A stretch of DNA of 46,642 bases from Pirellula sp. (GTDB taxonomy: Bacteria; Planctomycetota; Planctomycetia; Pirellulales; Pirellulaceae): the NCBI GenBank assembly GCA_021736575.1, contig JAIPFP010000016.1:1-46642 (forward strand), in the 5' to 3' direction. A program made the position numbers and the translations under genes. The notes beneath the pieces are model-generated. The model ran no database searches, was not told the origin of the DNA, and saw nothing but the letters and a program-made list of their open reading frames with translations. Below, piece after piece: positions 35,365 to 43,607 of the stretch (position 1 is the first letter of the stretch; the number at the start of each line of letters is the position of its first letter).

Positions 35365-36420
35365 ATGAGTAATTCATCGATCCAATCGCTAATCGACAGC
35401 GGCACGAACCTCTACTTGGACTCGGTCGACCCCACGCTTGTCGCCCAAAACTTGGCCTGGGGAGCCGTGGGGGCGACCAGCAACCCGATCATTGTTTCGG
35501 CTTTGATTCGCAGTGGGCGATTCGACGCGTCCATCGCAAACTACATTGCTCTTGGGCAAGACGACCTGACGATTGCCTGGAATCTCACGGACGAACTCGT
35601 GCGAGAAGCTCAAAAATCTTTCCATCCGATTTGGCAGCTTACCCACGGAAACGCTGGCTGGGTTAGCTTCGAATTGGATCCACTCTTAGAAGATCCCGAG
35701 GTGGATATGCCTCACACTCAACGGGTTGAAAAATACATATCGCTCGGCAAGCATTGGGCTGCCGGAAATGACAATCGAATGATCAAAGTACCGGCGACGC
35801 CCGCCGGACTGGACGCCTTAGAAGAACTGGCGGCGGCGGGCGTGACACTCAACGTCACCCTCATTTTTACGATGCGACAATATAACCTAGCGAAGGATGC
35901 AGTTTGGCGAGGAGCGAAACGACGCAACTCGCTGAGCCAATTCAAAAGCGTCTACAGCATATTCGTTTCTCGCATCGATCAATACACGGGCGAAAATTGC
36001 AAGCAGCTTTCACCCGCGTCGCAAGGTCTTTATGGCATTCTCAATGCCAAGCGTATCTGGGCCGCAAATCAACAGTTTTGGAAAGCAAATCCAACGCCAC
36101 TCAAGCAAGAAATCATTTTCGCGAGCACTGGAACCAAGAGTGCCGCCGATTCACCTTGGAAGTATGTGGCCGCTTTAGCCGGTTCGGATATCCAAACCAA
36201 CCCACCTGACACCAATGCCCTCGTTGCAGCAAGCGGTCAGACGTTTGCTCGACAAGTGGATGCGATGCCCAGCGAAACACTTGCCAAGGAACTGGATGCC
36301 GCTGTCGATGTGCCGCATTTAGAAAAGACTCTTATGGAGCAAGGGGTCGCTAAATTCGTCGCACCGCAAAAGCAATTGATTCAAACCATCCAAGAAAAAC
36401 GCAGTCTACTAACGCGTTAA
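35365..36420 (+). CDS. Transaldolase family protein
   Basis: A 351-residue transaldolase of the pentose-phosphate pathway, transferring dihydroxyacetone units between sugar phosphates. TSNPIIV (38-44), WVSFELDP (99-106), NRMIKVPATPAG with K141 as Schiff-base lysine, and TLNVTLIFTMRQY (161-173) are conserved. The start is the ATG at 35365, preceded by GGGAA, rather than the much longer frame from 35137, which overlaps the divergent threonine aldolase gene. Followed by an inverted-repeat region. Single gene. Confidence 0.9.
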   Translation: MSNSSIQSLIDSGTNLYLDSVDPTLVAQNLAWGAVGATSNPIIVSALIRSGRFDASIANYIALGQDDLTIAWNLTDELVREAQKSFHPIWQLTHGNAGWVSFELDPLLEDPEVDMPHTQRVEKYISLGKHWAAGNDNRMIKVPATPAGLDALEELAAAGVTLNVTLIFTMRQYNLAKDAVWRGAKRRNSLSQFKSVYSIFVSRIDQYTGENCKQLSPASQGLYGILNAKRIWAANQQFWKANPTPLKQEIIFASTGTKSAADSPWKYVAALAGSDIQTNPPDTNALVAASGQTFARQVDAMPSETLAKELDAAVDVPHLEKTLMEQGVAKFVAPQKQLIQTIQEKRSLLTR

Positions 36421-36541
36421 GGCGAGCGGCGGCTTGCGTTATCCCAACCCGACGCGTTAGCGCGTTAGCGAGGGATAATTTCGCTGGTCCCTCACTCACG
36501 TTTCGGGTTATGACTGGTAGTTTTTGAACTGCCGCTCGCCT
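36420..36541. repeat. Inverted-repeat element after the transaldolase gene
   Basis: Ends with the 11-bp inverted repeat AGGCGAGCGGC (36420-36430) and GCCGCTCGCCT (36531-36541); the left arm overlaps the last base of the transaldolase stop. Between them lie GCGTTAGCGCGTTAGCG and a TAGTTTTTGAACTGCCGC segment. The element resembles short non-coding palindromes common in Pirellulaceae genomes. It separates convergent genes. Confidence 0.6.
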
Positions 36542-36553
36542 AAGGCGAGTCGA

Positions 36554-37429
36554 TCACTCATTCTTGAGTTGCTCGGCCAGCAATGCAAACTTCGCTTCGT
36601 CCTGTTCTGAAACCTTGGGATACTCTAAATCTAGCGATTCTAGGTGAGATGCGATGATGTCCGCGATTGCTGCCCGAGCGTACCATTTGTCGTCTGCCGG
36701 AATAACATACCAAGGGGCCGATTTGGTGCTGGTCGCTGACAGCGCATCCTCGATCGCTTCTTGGTACTTATTCCAGAGTTTCCTTTCTTCCAGATCGCGT
36801 TCATTGAACTTCCATCTCTTTGCCGGTTGAGTCAAGCGTTCCAACATCCTGGCTTTCTGCTCGTCTTGGGAGACATGCAGGAAAAATTTCAGCACACTCG
36901 TTCCACCGTTCACAAGCGTTTGTTCAAACATTCGAATTTCTTCGTAACGGCGATTCCATAGGTCGCCAAGCGTTTTGTAAGGTGGCAGGTTTTGAGGGCC
37001 AAGAAACTCCGGATGAACGCGAACGACGATGACTTCTTCGTAGTACGAGCGATTGAAAATGGAGATCATTCCGTGTGCCGGCAAGAAACGCATCGGACGC
37101 CATAAAAAATGATGTTGCAACTCTTCCGCGTTGGGTGCGCGAAAGCCATAGATGCGACAGCCTTGCGGATTGACTCCACTCATCACGTGCCGAACCGTCC
37201 CGTCTTTTCCGGACGCATCCATCCCCTGCAGGACAATCAAAAGGGATTGATGTCCGGACGCGAAGAGTCGGTTCTGTGATTCTTGGAGGGCGTTGGTGTC
37301 CACAGTCAACGCTTCAACTCCTTGCTTCTTGGCAAGCTCATCGCCGGCTTTGGTCGAGATTTTGCGAAGTTTGATGGACTCGCTCTCCTTGATCCGAAAT
37401 TTATTTGCGTCAAAACGATGTTTGTTCAT
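36554..37429 (-). CDS. ppk2: Polyphosphate kinase 2 family protein
   Basis: A 291-residue PPK2-family P-loop kinase that transfers phosphate between polyphosphate and nucleoside (di/mono)phosphates. Walker A is LQGMDASGKDG (67-77); NPQGCRIYGFRAPNAEE and the lid/catalytic FNRSYYEEVIVVRVHPE follow, with LKFFLHVSQDEQ near 185-196. A single-domain protein of about this length corresponds to PPK2 classes I or III; the class cannot be settled by eye. The start is the ATG at 37429, which overlaps the nadC TGA as ATGA (37426-37429); an extra upstream TTG is not needed. Second gene of a coupled nadC-ppk2 operon, a pairing that might link nucleotide phosphorylation to NAD synthesis (inference). Confidence 0.9.
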   Translation of the reverse strand: MNKHRFDANKFRIKESESIKLRKISTKAGDELAKKQGVEALTVDTNALQESQNRLFASGHQSLLIVLQGMDASGKDGTVRHVMSGVNPQGCRIYGFRAPNAEELQHHFLWRPMRFLPAHGMISIFNRSYYEEVIVVRVHPEFLGPQNLPPYKTLGDLWNRRYEEIRMFEQTLVNGGTSVLKFFLHVSQDEQKARMLERLTQPAKRWKFNERDLEERKLWNKYQEAIEDALSATSTKSAPWYVIPADDKWYARAAIADIIASHLESLDLEYPKVSEQDEAKFALLAEQLKNE

Positions 37430-38355
37430 TGATTCAAAATCCAATCAAGCCCTAGATCGAGATTGGTTGCCGAATGCGTAAGGGCTCCTACGCTGATTCG
37501 TTCGACCCCCGTCTTTGCAATGTTTTCAATCGTCTCCAAGGTAACGCCCCCCGAGGCTTCCAGTTCGACCGATGGCGCGTTACGATCGCGAATTGCGACG
37601 CATTCTTGCAATAGTTCGCAATTCATGTTGTCGAGCAACACGATATCAGGCAGTGCCCGCAGCGCAGACTCCAGTTGGCTAACGCGGTCAATTTCGATTT
37701 CGATCATCGGTGGGTTTTCAAAGCGATAGGCTCCGCTGGCGATAAAGTCCTTGGCGGTTTGGACTGCAGTTCCTGGATCAAGCAATTTCCCGTCTTTGGC
37801 TGCTCGGCACGCCAAATGGTTATCCTTGATCAAGATCCCATCGAACAAGCCAAGCCTATGGTTTCGACCACCGCCGCAGCGGACTGCATACTTCTCAAGC
37901 CTTCGCCATCCTGGCGTGGTCTTGCGTGTGTCATAAACGCGGCACTTCGTCCCTTGGGTCTTGGCCACATACTTGCTCGTTAATGTCGCGATACCACACA
38001 GCCTGCCCAGAAAATTCAATATGGTCCGTTCGCAAGTGAGAAGATCCCGAGTTTCACCCGTCAGGGTTGCGAGAGGTAGTTTGGGCTGAAACCATTCCCC
38101 ATCACCGAGATGCTGTGTCCACGTGATGCGAGCATCTAACTCCTGCAGAATCGCTTCAATCAGATCGATACCGGCGGCAACGCCATACGCGCGCGGCAAA
38201 ATAACGGCGGAACCCTGAATTCCTTGAGGCACAAGGGCCATGGTCGTCAAATCCGCGGTCCGGTCTAAGTCTTCGCGAATCGCCAAGCGGACCAATTGTG
38301 AAAGGTCGTCGAGCAAGGCTGCGTCGATTGTTTGAGAACGATAATCGGTGAGCAT
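37426..38355 (-). CDS. nadC: Nicotinate-nucleotide pyrophosphorylase (carboxylating)
   Basis: A 309-residue quinolinate phosphoribosyltransferase that makes nicotinate mononucleotide from quinolinate and PRPP in de novo NAD synthesis. EDLDRTADLTT (28-38), CERTILNFLGRLCGIATLT (108-126), RKTTPGWRRLEKYAVRCGGG (144-163), LIKDNH (175-180), LLDNM near 230 and EASGGVTLETIENIAKTGVE near 262-281 are canonical. The ATG at 38355 is preferred over an upstream GTG at 38373, which would only add six residues. First gene of the operon with ppk2. Confidence 0.95.
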   Translation of the reverse strand: MLTDYRSQTIDAALLDDLSQLVRLAIREDLDRTADLTTMALVPQGIQGSAVILPRAYGVAAGIDLIEAILQELDARITWTQHLGDGEWFQPKLPLATLTGETRDLLTCERTILNFLGRLCGIATLTSKYVAKTQGTKCRVYDTRKTTPGWRRLEKYAVRCGGGRNHRLGLFDGILIKDNHLACRAAKDGKLLDPGTAVQTAKDFIASGAYRFENPPMIEIEIDRVSQLESALRALPDIVLLDNMNCELLQECVAIRDRNAPSVELEASGGVTLETIENIAKTGVERISVGALTHSATNLDLGLDWILNQ

Positions 38356-38493
38356 GTGAGAATTCTGAAACACAATGGAATTACAGGAGCGATACTGGTC
38401 AGGATTCGGCCAATCGTATAGTGTAACTGGACTGAGCGTTTCGCGCGTCGAATGCCAACCTGTTTTCTACCACCCAAACTCGGAGATTCTAGC

Positions 38494-39057
38494 ATGAATT
38501 TGAAAACTTTCTTGTCTCTTGCTGTCCTTTGCCTCTCTTTCTCATCCGCGTTCGCTCAAGAAAAGTCGGATAAAAAAGAGGGAGCAGCTAAATCAGAAAT
38601 GCTTGAAATGGCAGGTGGCAAAATAGTCGCAGCCAAGCCGGAAGCTTGGAAGACGATGCCCAAGAAATCGGAAATGATCCAGTACGAATTCCGCGCCCCG
38701 GCAGAAGGTGAAAAATCCGCACGCGTCACGATCATGTCAGCCGGTGGCAGCACCGAAAGCAATATCGAACGTTGGATAGGTCAGTTCGACGGTGGCAAGA
38801 AAGAAGATGCTAAAATTGAAAAGAAGGTGGTCGACCAGACCACCATTAACATTGTCGAGATGGCTGGAACTTTTAAGGAATCGATGGGTGGGCCGGCCGC
38901 TCCAATGAAGAAAATGGAAAACTACAAAATGCTCGGCGCGATTCTTGAGCTCAAAGATGGCTCGAAGGTCTTTATCAAAGCCACTGGCCCGTCCGATATC
39001 GTGACAGGCATGCGAGAAGGCTTTGTTAAGATGCTGGACGGAATCAAGAACAAGTAG
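38494..39057 (+). CDS. Small secreted protein of unknown function
   Basis: A 187-residue protein from ATG 38494, with GGAG (38482-38485) upstream. The signal peptide is plain: MNLKTFLSLAVLCLSFSSAF, with cleavage after the following A. The mature part has a Lys/Glu-rich start (EKSDKKEGAAKSE), then about 150 residues with a likely mixed alpha/beta fold (MAGGKIVAAKPEAWKTMPKK, MIQYEFRAPAEGEKSARVTI). I do not recognise the family; proteins of this type recur in planctomycetes. It is divergent from nadC, so a promoter lies between 38356 and 38493 (a TATAGT at 38417-38422 is a possible -10). Confidence 0.8.
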   Translation: MNLKTFLSLAVLCLSFSSAFAQEKSDKKEGAAKSEMLEMAGGKIVAAKPEAWKTMPKKSEMIQYEFRAPAEGEKSARVTIMSAGGSTESNIERWIGQFDGGKKEDAKIEKKVVDQTTINIVEMAGTFKESMGGPAAPMKKMENYKMLGAILELKDGSKVFIKATGPSDIVTGMREGFVKMLDGIKNK

Positions 39058-39080
39058 GGCCGGGTTCGTCCCGCACAGTC

Positions 39081-39156
39081 AATCCCACCGCGTTTCGGCA
39101 ATCCCACCGCGTTTCGGCAATCCTACCGCGTTTCAGCAATCCTACCGCGTTTCAGC
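39081..39156. repeat. Four tandem 19-bp repeats reaching into the GT2-like gene
   Basis: Four contiguous 19-bp units (AATCCCACCGCGTTTCGGC twice, then AATCCTACCGCGTTTCAGC twice). The last unit supplies the final codons and the TAG stop of the minus-strand glycosyltransferase-like gene (stop at 39142-39144), so the repeat may have reshaped that gene's C-terminus. Confidence 0.92.
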
Positions 39157-39768
39157 AGGCTGATGGGCTGCGGCAGGTGCGCCCTGGATGAACTTCGGTG
39201 CCGTGATCCGCCGATGCGATTGGTGGGTAACTTCGAGATCCTCGGAACTATCCTTAATCCGGGGAAGAGACTTTAACCCCTCCTTGCGCATCATTTGCAA
39301 TCCGTTCACCACCGCTTTAGGAACAGGCCAATGCTCCTCTAGTTTTCGTCCCCATTCATTTAGTCTTTGAAGCAGTTGCTGGTCGATACGACGGACTCGA
39401 GTCGCCGCACGCGCTATCACGAGTTGATCGTCCTTGCGGAGTTGCCACAACTGTTGGATCTCTTCGAAGTCGATCGATTCGTACGATGGATGCAAGAAGA
39501 TAAACTCCCCTTTTGCCAAACAAAGAACCGATTCAGCGGATTGAGCCGGACCAACCGCTTTGTTGTTCCGCACTACATTGACCTGCGGATATTGACGTCT
39601 CAAATTGTCTAAAATTTCCGGCGTCGCGTCCTCCGACTGATCGTCAACCACGATCAGTTGAACTTCTCGGGTTAATTCGCAGAGCAATTCCAGGAGCCCT
39701 ACGACACGCGATTCGATCTCGGCTTGCCGATCGCGTACGGGGAAAATAATACTGAGGGATTCTCGCAT
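39142..39768 (-). CDS. Short GT2-like glycosyltransferase, catalytic motif degenerate
   Basis: A 208-residue protein with the start of a GT-A (family 2) fold: SIIFPVRDRQAEIESRV, LIVVDDQSEDATPEILDNLR and VVRNNKAVGPAQSAESVL. The DxD motif that should follow GEFIFL is replaced by HPS (GEFIFLHPSYESIDF). The chain is shorter than most GT2 enzymes, ending ITAPKFIQGAPAAAHQPAET within a 19-bp tandem repeat. It may be an inactive or binding-only homologue, or a truncated gene. The ATG at 39768 is used; a GTG at 39780 adds four residues. Divergent from the ThuA gene; no polysaccharide genes nearby. Confidence 0.68.
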   Translation of the reverse strand: MRESLSIIFPVRDRQAEIESRVVGLLELLCELTREVQLIVVDDQSEDATPEILDNLRRQYPQVNVVRNNKAVGPAQSAESVLCLAKGEFIFLHPSYESIDFEEIQQLWQLRKDDQLVIARAATRVRRIDQQLLQRLNEWGRKLEEHWPVPKAVVNGLQMMRKEGLKSLPRIKDSSEDLEVTHQSHRRITAPKFIQGAPAAAHQPAETR

Positions 39769-40008
39769 TCTTTGGCTCACCGGAAGATTGAAACGAGGAA
39801 GTTTTTTGCGACTGAGACTCGATTAGATCCACCGAGCGTGTATCGGTTTTGCAAGCCAAATTATTTCGCGGCAGCAGAAGATGTAGGTATGTCGTGACCG
39901 TAGGGATTATTAGGGTGCACCTTTGTCGGTCAAGTAATTCCAAAACAGGGCTACAATGAGTTACAATTGAACGACGAAACCATTTCTCCAAAATATCTAG
40001 GTCACATT

Positions 40009-40896
40009 ATGCAAACACCATTTCACGCGGCGACTCCATTCGTTGTGATTTTGCTTGCCATGGCTCCTATTCACGACATCATGGCCAACGAACCCATTCG
40101 AATCGTTTTGGTGGCGGGCGAAACCGCGAAAAAAGACAAGCTCGGACACCATGACTACGTTGGGGGTTGCAAGTGCTTGGCAGAACTGCTCCATCAAACC
40201 CAAAACGTAGAAACCGTAACGGTCGAAGAGGGGTGGCCAAAAGACGAAAGTGTTTTCGCGAAAACAAGCTCCGTCGTCTTCTACACGGACGGTGGCGGTA
40301 AACAAGCTTTCTTAGAAAATCGGGAACGAATCGCACGTGTTCAAGAGCTGGTTAATAGCGGGACGGGAATCGTATTGATCCATCAAGCCCTGGACTTTCC
40401 GGAACAGTTTGCCGAACAAGCCAAAAGTTGGTCCGGAGGCGTCTACCTTCAAGGTCCGTCGGGCCGCGGACATTGGGATAGTAAGCACGTCGATTTTCCT
40501 AATCATCCCATCGCCAACGGCGTAGTCCCTTGGGAGATCAACGATGGTTGGCTGAATGGATTGCAGTTCGTTAAGGACATGAAACGGATCACGCCCTTGG
40601 TTTGGTCTGGAAAGACATATGCTGGCAGCCGAGCGGGATTGGATGCGGACATCGTTGCATTCGCCTACGACCGTCCGGATGGAGGCCGTTCCTTCTCTTT
40701 CTCGGGCTTGGATGCGCACTCTGCTTGGTCGCTGCCGGGCATGCGACAGTTGGTTGTCAATGGCGTTTTGTGGTCAGCCGGAGCAAGCATCCCCGAATCG
40801 GGAGCACCTTGCTCGATCGACGAAACTCGGCTTTTTGAAATGCAAACACCGCGTGAAGCACCACCCGCAAAACCCGCAACAGCCAAAGCAAAGTAG
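40009..40896 (+). CDS. Exported ThuA-domain protein
   Basis: A 295-residue protein with a probable signal peptide (FVVILLAMAPIHDIMA, ending ~26) and a ThuA-like domain of the glutamine-amidotransferase (flavodoxin-like) fold. IRIVLVAGETAKKDKLGHHD, SSVVFYTDGGGKQAFLEN, GTGIVLIHQALDFPE, HPIANGVVPWEINDGW and RSFSFSGLDAHSAWSLPGMR support this. ThuA proteins are linked to trehalose or other sugar metabolism, but the reaction is unknown for most. The ATG at 40009 is chosen over a TTG at 39967. A TACAAT at 39952-39957 may be its -10 box. Confidence 0.85.
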   Translation: MQTPFHAATPFVVILLAMAPIHDIMANEPIRIVLVAGETAKKDKLGHHDYVGGCKCLAELLHQTQNVETVTVEEGWPKDESVFAKTSSVVFYTDGGGKQAFLENRERIARVQELVNSGTGIVLIHQALDFPEQFAEQAKSWSGGVYLQGPSGRGHWDSKHVDFPNHPIANGVVPWEINDGWLNGLQFVKDMKRITPLVWSGKTYAGSRAGLDADIVAFAYDRPDGGRSFSFSGLDAHSAWSLPGMRQLVVNGVLWSAGASIPESGAPCSIDETRLFEMQTPREAPPAKPATAKAK

Positions 40897-41007
40897 TTTC
40901 AACATTTCTCGGATCCTCTCGGCGATCGCTGACGGGGAGAGTGTCGCAATCGGCAAATGATTGGGTCGCCGACTGCTGAAATGGATTATCCCGATTCGCT
41001 TTCGCGT

Positions 41008-41038
41008 TTGTGGCTCCGCCGTTTTTTTTTGCTATAAT
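41008..41038 (+). promoter_or_regulatory. Candidate promoter for the PSD1-DUF1501-MFS genes
   Basis: A perfect -10 box TATAAT at 41033-41038, preceded by a run of nine T (41022-41030). The possible -35 TTGTGG at 41008-41013 gives a 19-bp spacer, longer than optimal. It would produce an 80-nt leader before the ATG at 41119. Confidence 0.5.
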
Positions 41039-41118
41039 TGCACTGTCTGTGATTTTTCGGACAGGAAGATTCGCCGGATCTTTCTCTCGCCTCAAGCAAC
41101 TCGCCGATTCGTTCACCT

Positions 41119-43605
41119 ATGTCATTGAAACCTCATCGCATGTCGAAATCGTGTCATTCGTGGAGCGACCTCATTTCCGTTTATCCGATTCTGTTTTTTT
41201 TCTTGCTTGCGGTGGCAGGGCAGACGGTCGACGCAGACTCACCCGATGCGGCGGTGGCGGAAGTCGATTTCAGTCGCCAGATCCGGCCGATTCTCGCGAA
41301 ACAGTGCTTTGCATGTCACGGCCCCCAGACTCAAGAATCGGGCGTAGCATTGCATGAGCATGAAAAAGCCGTTGCCGACAGCAACGAGGGCCGTAAACCG
41401 ATCGTCCCTGGCGATTGGAGTTCGAGCGAGATTAGCCGACGCGTAACATCTCAAGACCCGGCCGTGCGTATGCCGCCAGAAGGGAATGGGTTATCCGACA
41501 AGCAGATCGAACTGCTTAAAAAGTGGATTGAGTCGGGTGCCGAATACCGTGAGCACTGGGCCTTTTTGCCATTGAGCAATCCCAAACCTCCGTTGCTCAA
41601 GGCTGCATCGCTTTCCAGCAATCCAGTAGATGCATTCATCCAGGAACGATGGGACAAACTTGACTTGACGGGAGCGCCTCCCGCCCAACCCCGCAGTCTG
41701 ATTCGACGATTGTACTTTGACACAATCGGTGTTCCCCCCGATTTGGAAACCGTCGAACGTTTCGCCGCAAATCCATCCGAAGTCGCATACGCTGAACTTG
41801 TTGACCAACTGCTGGCCGATCCAAGATTTGGCGAACGGATGGCCCGTGATTGGCTCGACGTCGTACGCTATGCAGAAACAAACAGTTACGAGCGAGATGG
41901 TCCGAAGCCCAATGCTTGGAAGTACCGAGATTACGTCATTCAGTCGCTCAATAGCGATAAACCATACGATCGATTCTTGACGGAACAATTGGCGGGAGAT
42001 GAAATCGAACCACCCACAGCGGAGACGCTCACGGCCACAGGTTTTTATCGGCTTGGCATTTGGGATGACGAACCCGCAGATCCTGAGAAAGCCAAATACG
42101 ATGGCTTCGACGACCTCGTGACGACGATCGGCCAAGGAGTCCTTGGCTTAACGCTCAATTGCGCTCGCTGCCACGATCACAAGATCGATCCTATCCCTCA
42201 AAAAGACTATTACCAAATGGTGGCTTTCTTGCGAGACGTGAATCCGTACGGAACGCGTGGCGATGAAAAATCGAACAACCAGGTGGAAGTCTCCGACGAA
42301 GCACTCTCGCGAACGAGTTCGGAACTCAAGGCCCGCATGAAGCAGATGCGTGAATTGCAAAAGAGTATCGAAGATGCGGGCATCGCGAAGATGAAGGCCG
42401 AGGACAAACTTGCAGCCAAGAGTCCGGACCGCGACAAGGTCGTCCGCGAAAGGCTCAAGGCCTATCTATCCCAAGAGCAATGGGACGAATGCGAAGCCTT
42501 GAAGGCCCAGATCGAAGTCACTCGAAAGGAAATCGAGGCGTTGCCGCTCGACTTTAGGCTGGGACTTGCAAAATGCAATCCGAATCCAGAGCAGACCTTT
42601 GTTCTCATGCGAGGCAACCCAGGTGCCAATGGCGACCCGGTGGATCCTGCATTTCCTGCGTTGTTTCATGACGAAAAGCCTGCAACTCCAGAAAAGCGTT
42701 CGAGTTCGACGGGTAGGCGTACGCAACTGGTTCAGTGGATGACGTCTCCTACGAATCGCTTGAGCGGTCGGGTTATTGTTAACCGCATTTGGCAGCACCA
42801 TTTTGGACGCGGTATCGTTCGTTCGGCTAACAACTTTGGTCAACTAGGTGATCCGCCGACCCATCCGGAGCTTCTCGATTTCTTGGCGCAACAACTTGTC
42901 CGTTTCGATTGGCACCTTAAACCGCTTCACCGAATGTTGCTCCTATCGGAAACCTATCGTCAGAGCTCGACAGGCAATGCGGAAAGTCAACAGCGAGACC
43001 CAAACAACGATTACTTTGCCCGATTCAATGTGCGTCGACTCAGCGCAGAGGAACTGCGAGATTCTGTCCTTACGGTCAATCAGCGAATCAATTGGCAGCA
43101 GTCAGGCCCAAGCATTTTTCCTGATGTTTCGGACGATGTGAAAGCGGGTCAGAGCGTACCAGGCAAAGGTTGGGGCAAGTCGTCGGATGCAGACAAATCT
43201 CGGCGGAGTGTTTACATTCACATCAAACGTTCCTTGATCCCTCCCGAGTTGTCGGTGTTCGATTTCCCTGAAACAGACACGAGTTGCGAAGCTCGCTTTT
43301 TAACGACGCAAGCGGCCCAAGCGTTGAACATGCTCAACGGTGCCTTCATGCAACAGCAGTCGAGCCTTTTGGCCAAGCAGTCCATACAACGCAGCGACGG
43401 ATTGCCTGACGCATTGCGACTGCCAAACCAGTTGCGAAACGCGATCGAGTCCGCCTATTCGCGTCCAGCGGAATCGTCCGACATCGAACGGGCTTTGCAA
43501 CGGATCGCTAGTCTTCAGTCAAAGTTTGGCTTAAATGAGCAGCAAGCCTTTCGGGAGTACTGCCTCGTGTTGCTCAACAGCAATGAATTTCTTTACTTGG
43601 ATTAA
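41119..43605 (+). CDS. PSD1-type planctomycete cytochrome c-like protein (PSCyt1/DUF1549/DUF1553)
   Basis: An 828-residue exported protein. A signal/anchor segment (YPILFFFLLAVAGQ, ~22-35) is followed by the PSCyt1 domain with the heme motif CFACH (63-67). DUF1549 spans ~150-360 with a second CxxCH, NCARCHDHKIDPI. A Lys/Glu-rich coiled region follows (~385-480), then DUF1553 (VNRIWQHHFGRGIVRSANNF, DWHLKPLHRMLLLSETYRQS-type region and LNMLNG near the end). The paired CxxCH motifs imply c-type heme attachment. PSD1 proteins nearly always pair with a DUF1501 protein, as here; their substrates are unknown. The ATG at 41119 is used; M8 is an alternative. Confidence 0.93.
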   Translation: MSLKPHRMSKSCHSWSDLISVYPILFFFLLAVAGQTVDADSPDAAVAEVDFSRQIRPILAKQCFACHGPQTQESGVALHEHEKAVADSNEGRKPIVPGDWSSSEISRRVTSQDPAVRMPPEGNGLSDKQIELLKKWIESGAEYREHWAFLPLSNPKPPLLKAASLSSNPVDAFIQERWDKLDLTGAPPAQPRSLIRRLYFDTIGVPPDLETVERFAANPSEVAYAELVDQLLADPRFGERMARDWLDVVRYAETNSYERDGPKPNAWKYRDYVIQSLNSDKPYDRFLTEQLAGDEIEPPTAETLTATGFYRLGIWDDEPADPEKAKYDGFDDLVTTIGQGVLGLTLNCARCHDHKIDPIPQKDYYQMVAFLRDVNPYGTRGDEKSNNQVEVSDEALSRTSSELKARMKQMRELQKSIEDAGIAKMKAEDKLAAKSPDRDKVVRERLKAYLSQEQWDECEALKAQIEVTRKEIEALPLDFRLGLAKCNPNPEQTFVLMRGNPGANGDPVDPAFPALFHDEKPATPEKRSSSTGRRTQLVQWMTSPTNRLSGRVIVNRIWQHHFGRGIVRSANNFGQLGDPPTHPELLDFLAQQLVRFDWHLKPLHRMLLLSETYRQSSTGNAESQQRDPNNDYFARFNVRRLSAEELRDSVLTVNQRINWQQSGPSIFPDVSDDVKAGQSVPGKGWGKSSDADKSRRSVYIHIKRSLIPPELSVFDFPETDTSCEARFLTTQAAQALNMLNGAFMQQQSSLLAKQSIQRSDGLPDALRLPNQLRNAIESAYSRPAESSDIERALQRIASLQSKFGLNEQQAFREYCLVLLNSNEFLYLD

Positions 43606-43607
43606 TT

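Noticed and set aside
39081..39156. CRISPR-like array
   Set aside because: The 19-bp units are directly adjacent without spacers, so this is a simple tandem repeat. The same holds for 4325-4414 and 24426-24464.
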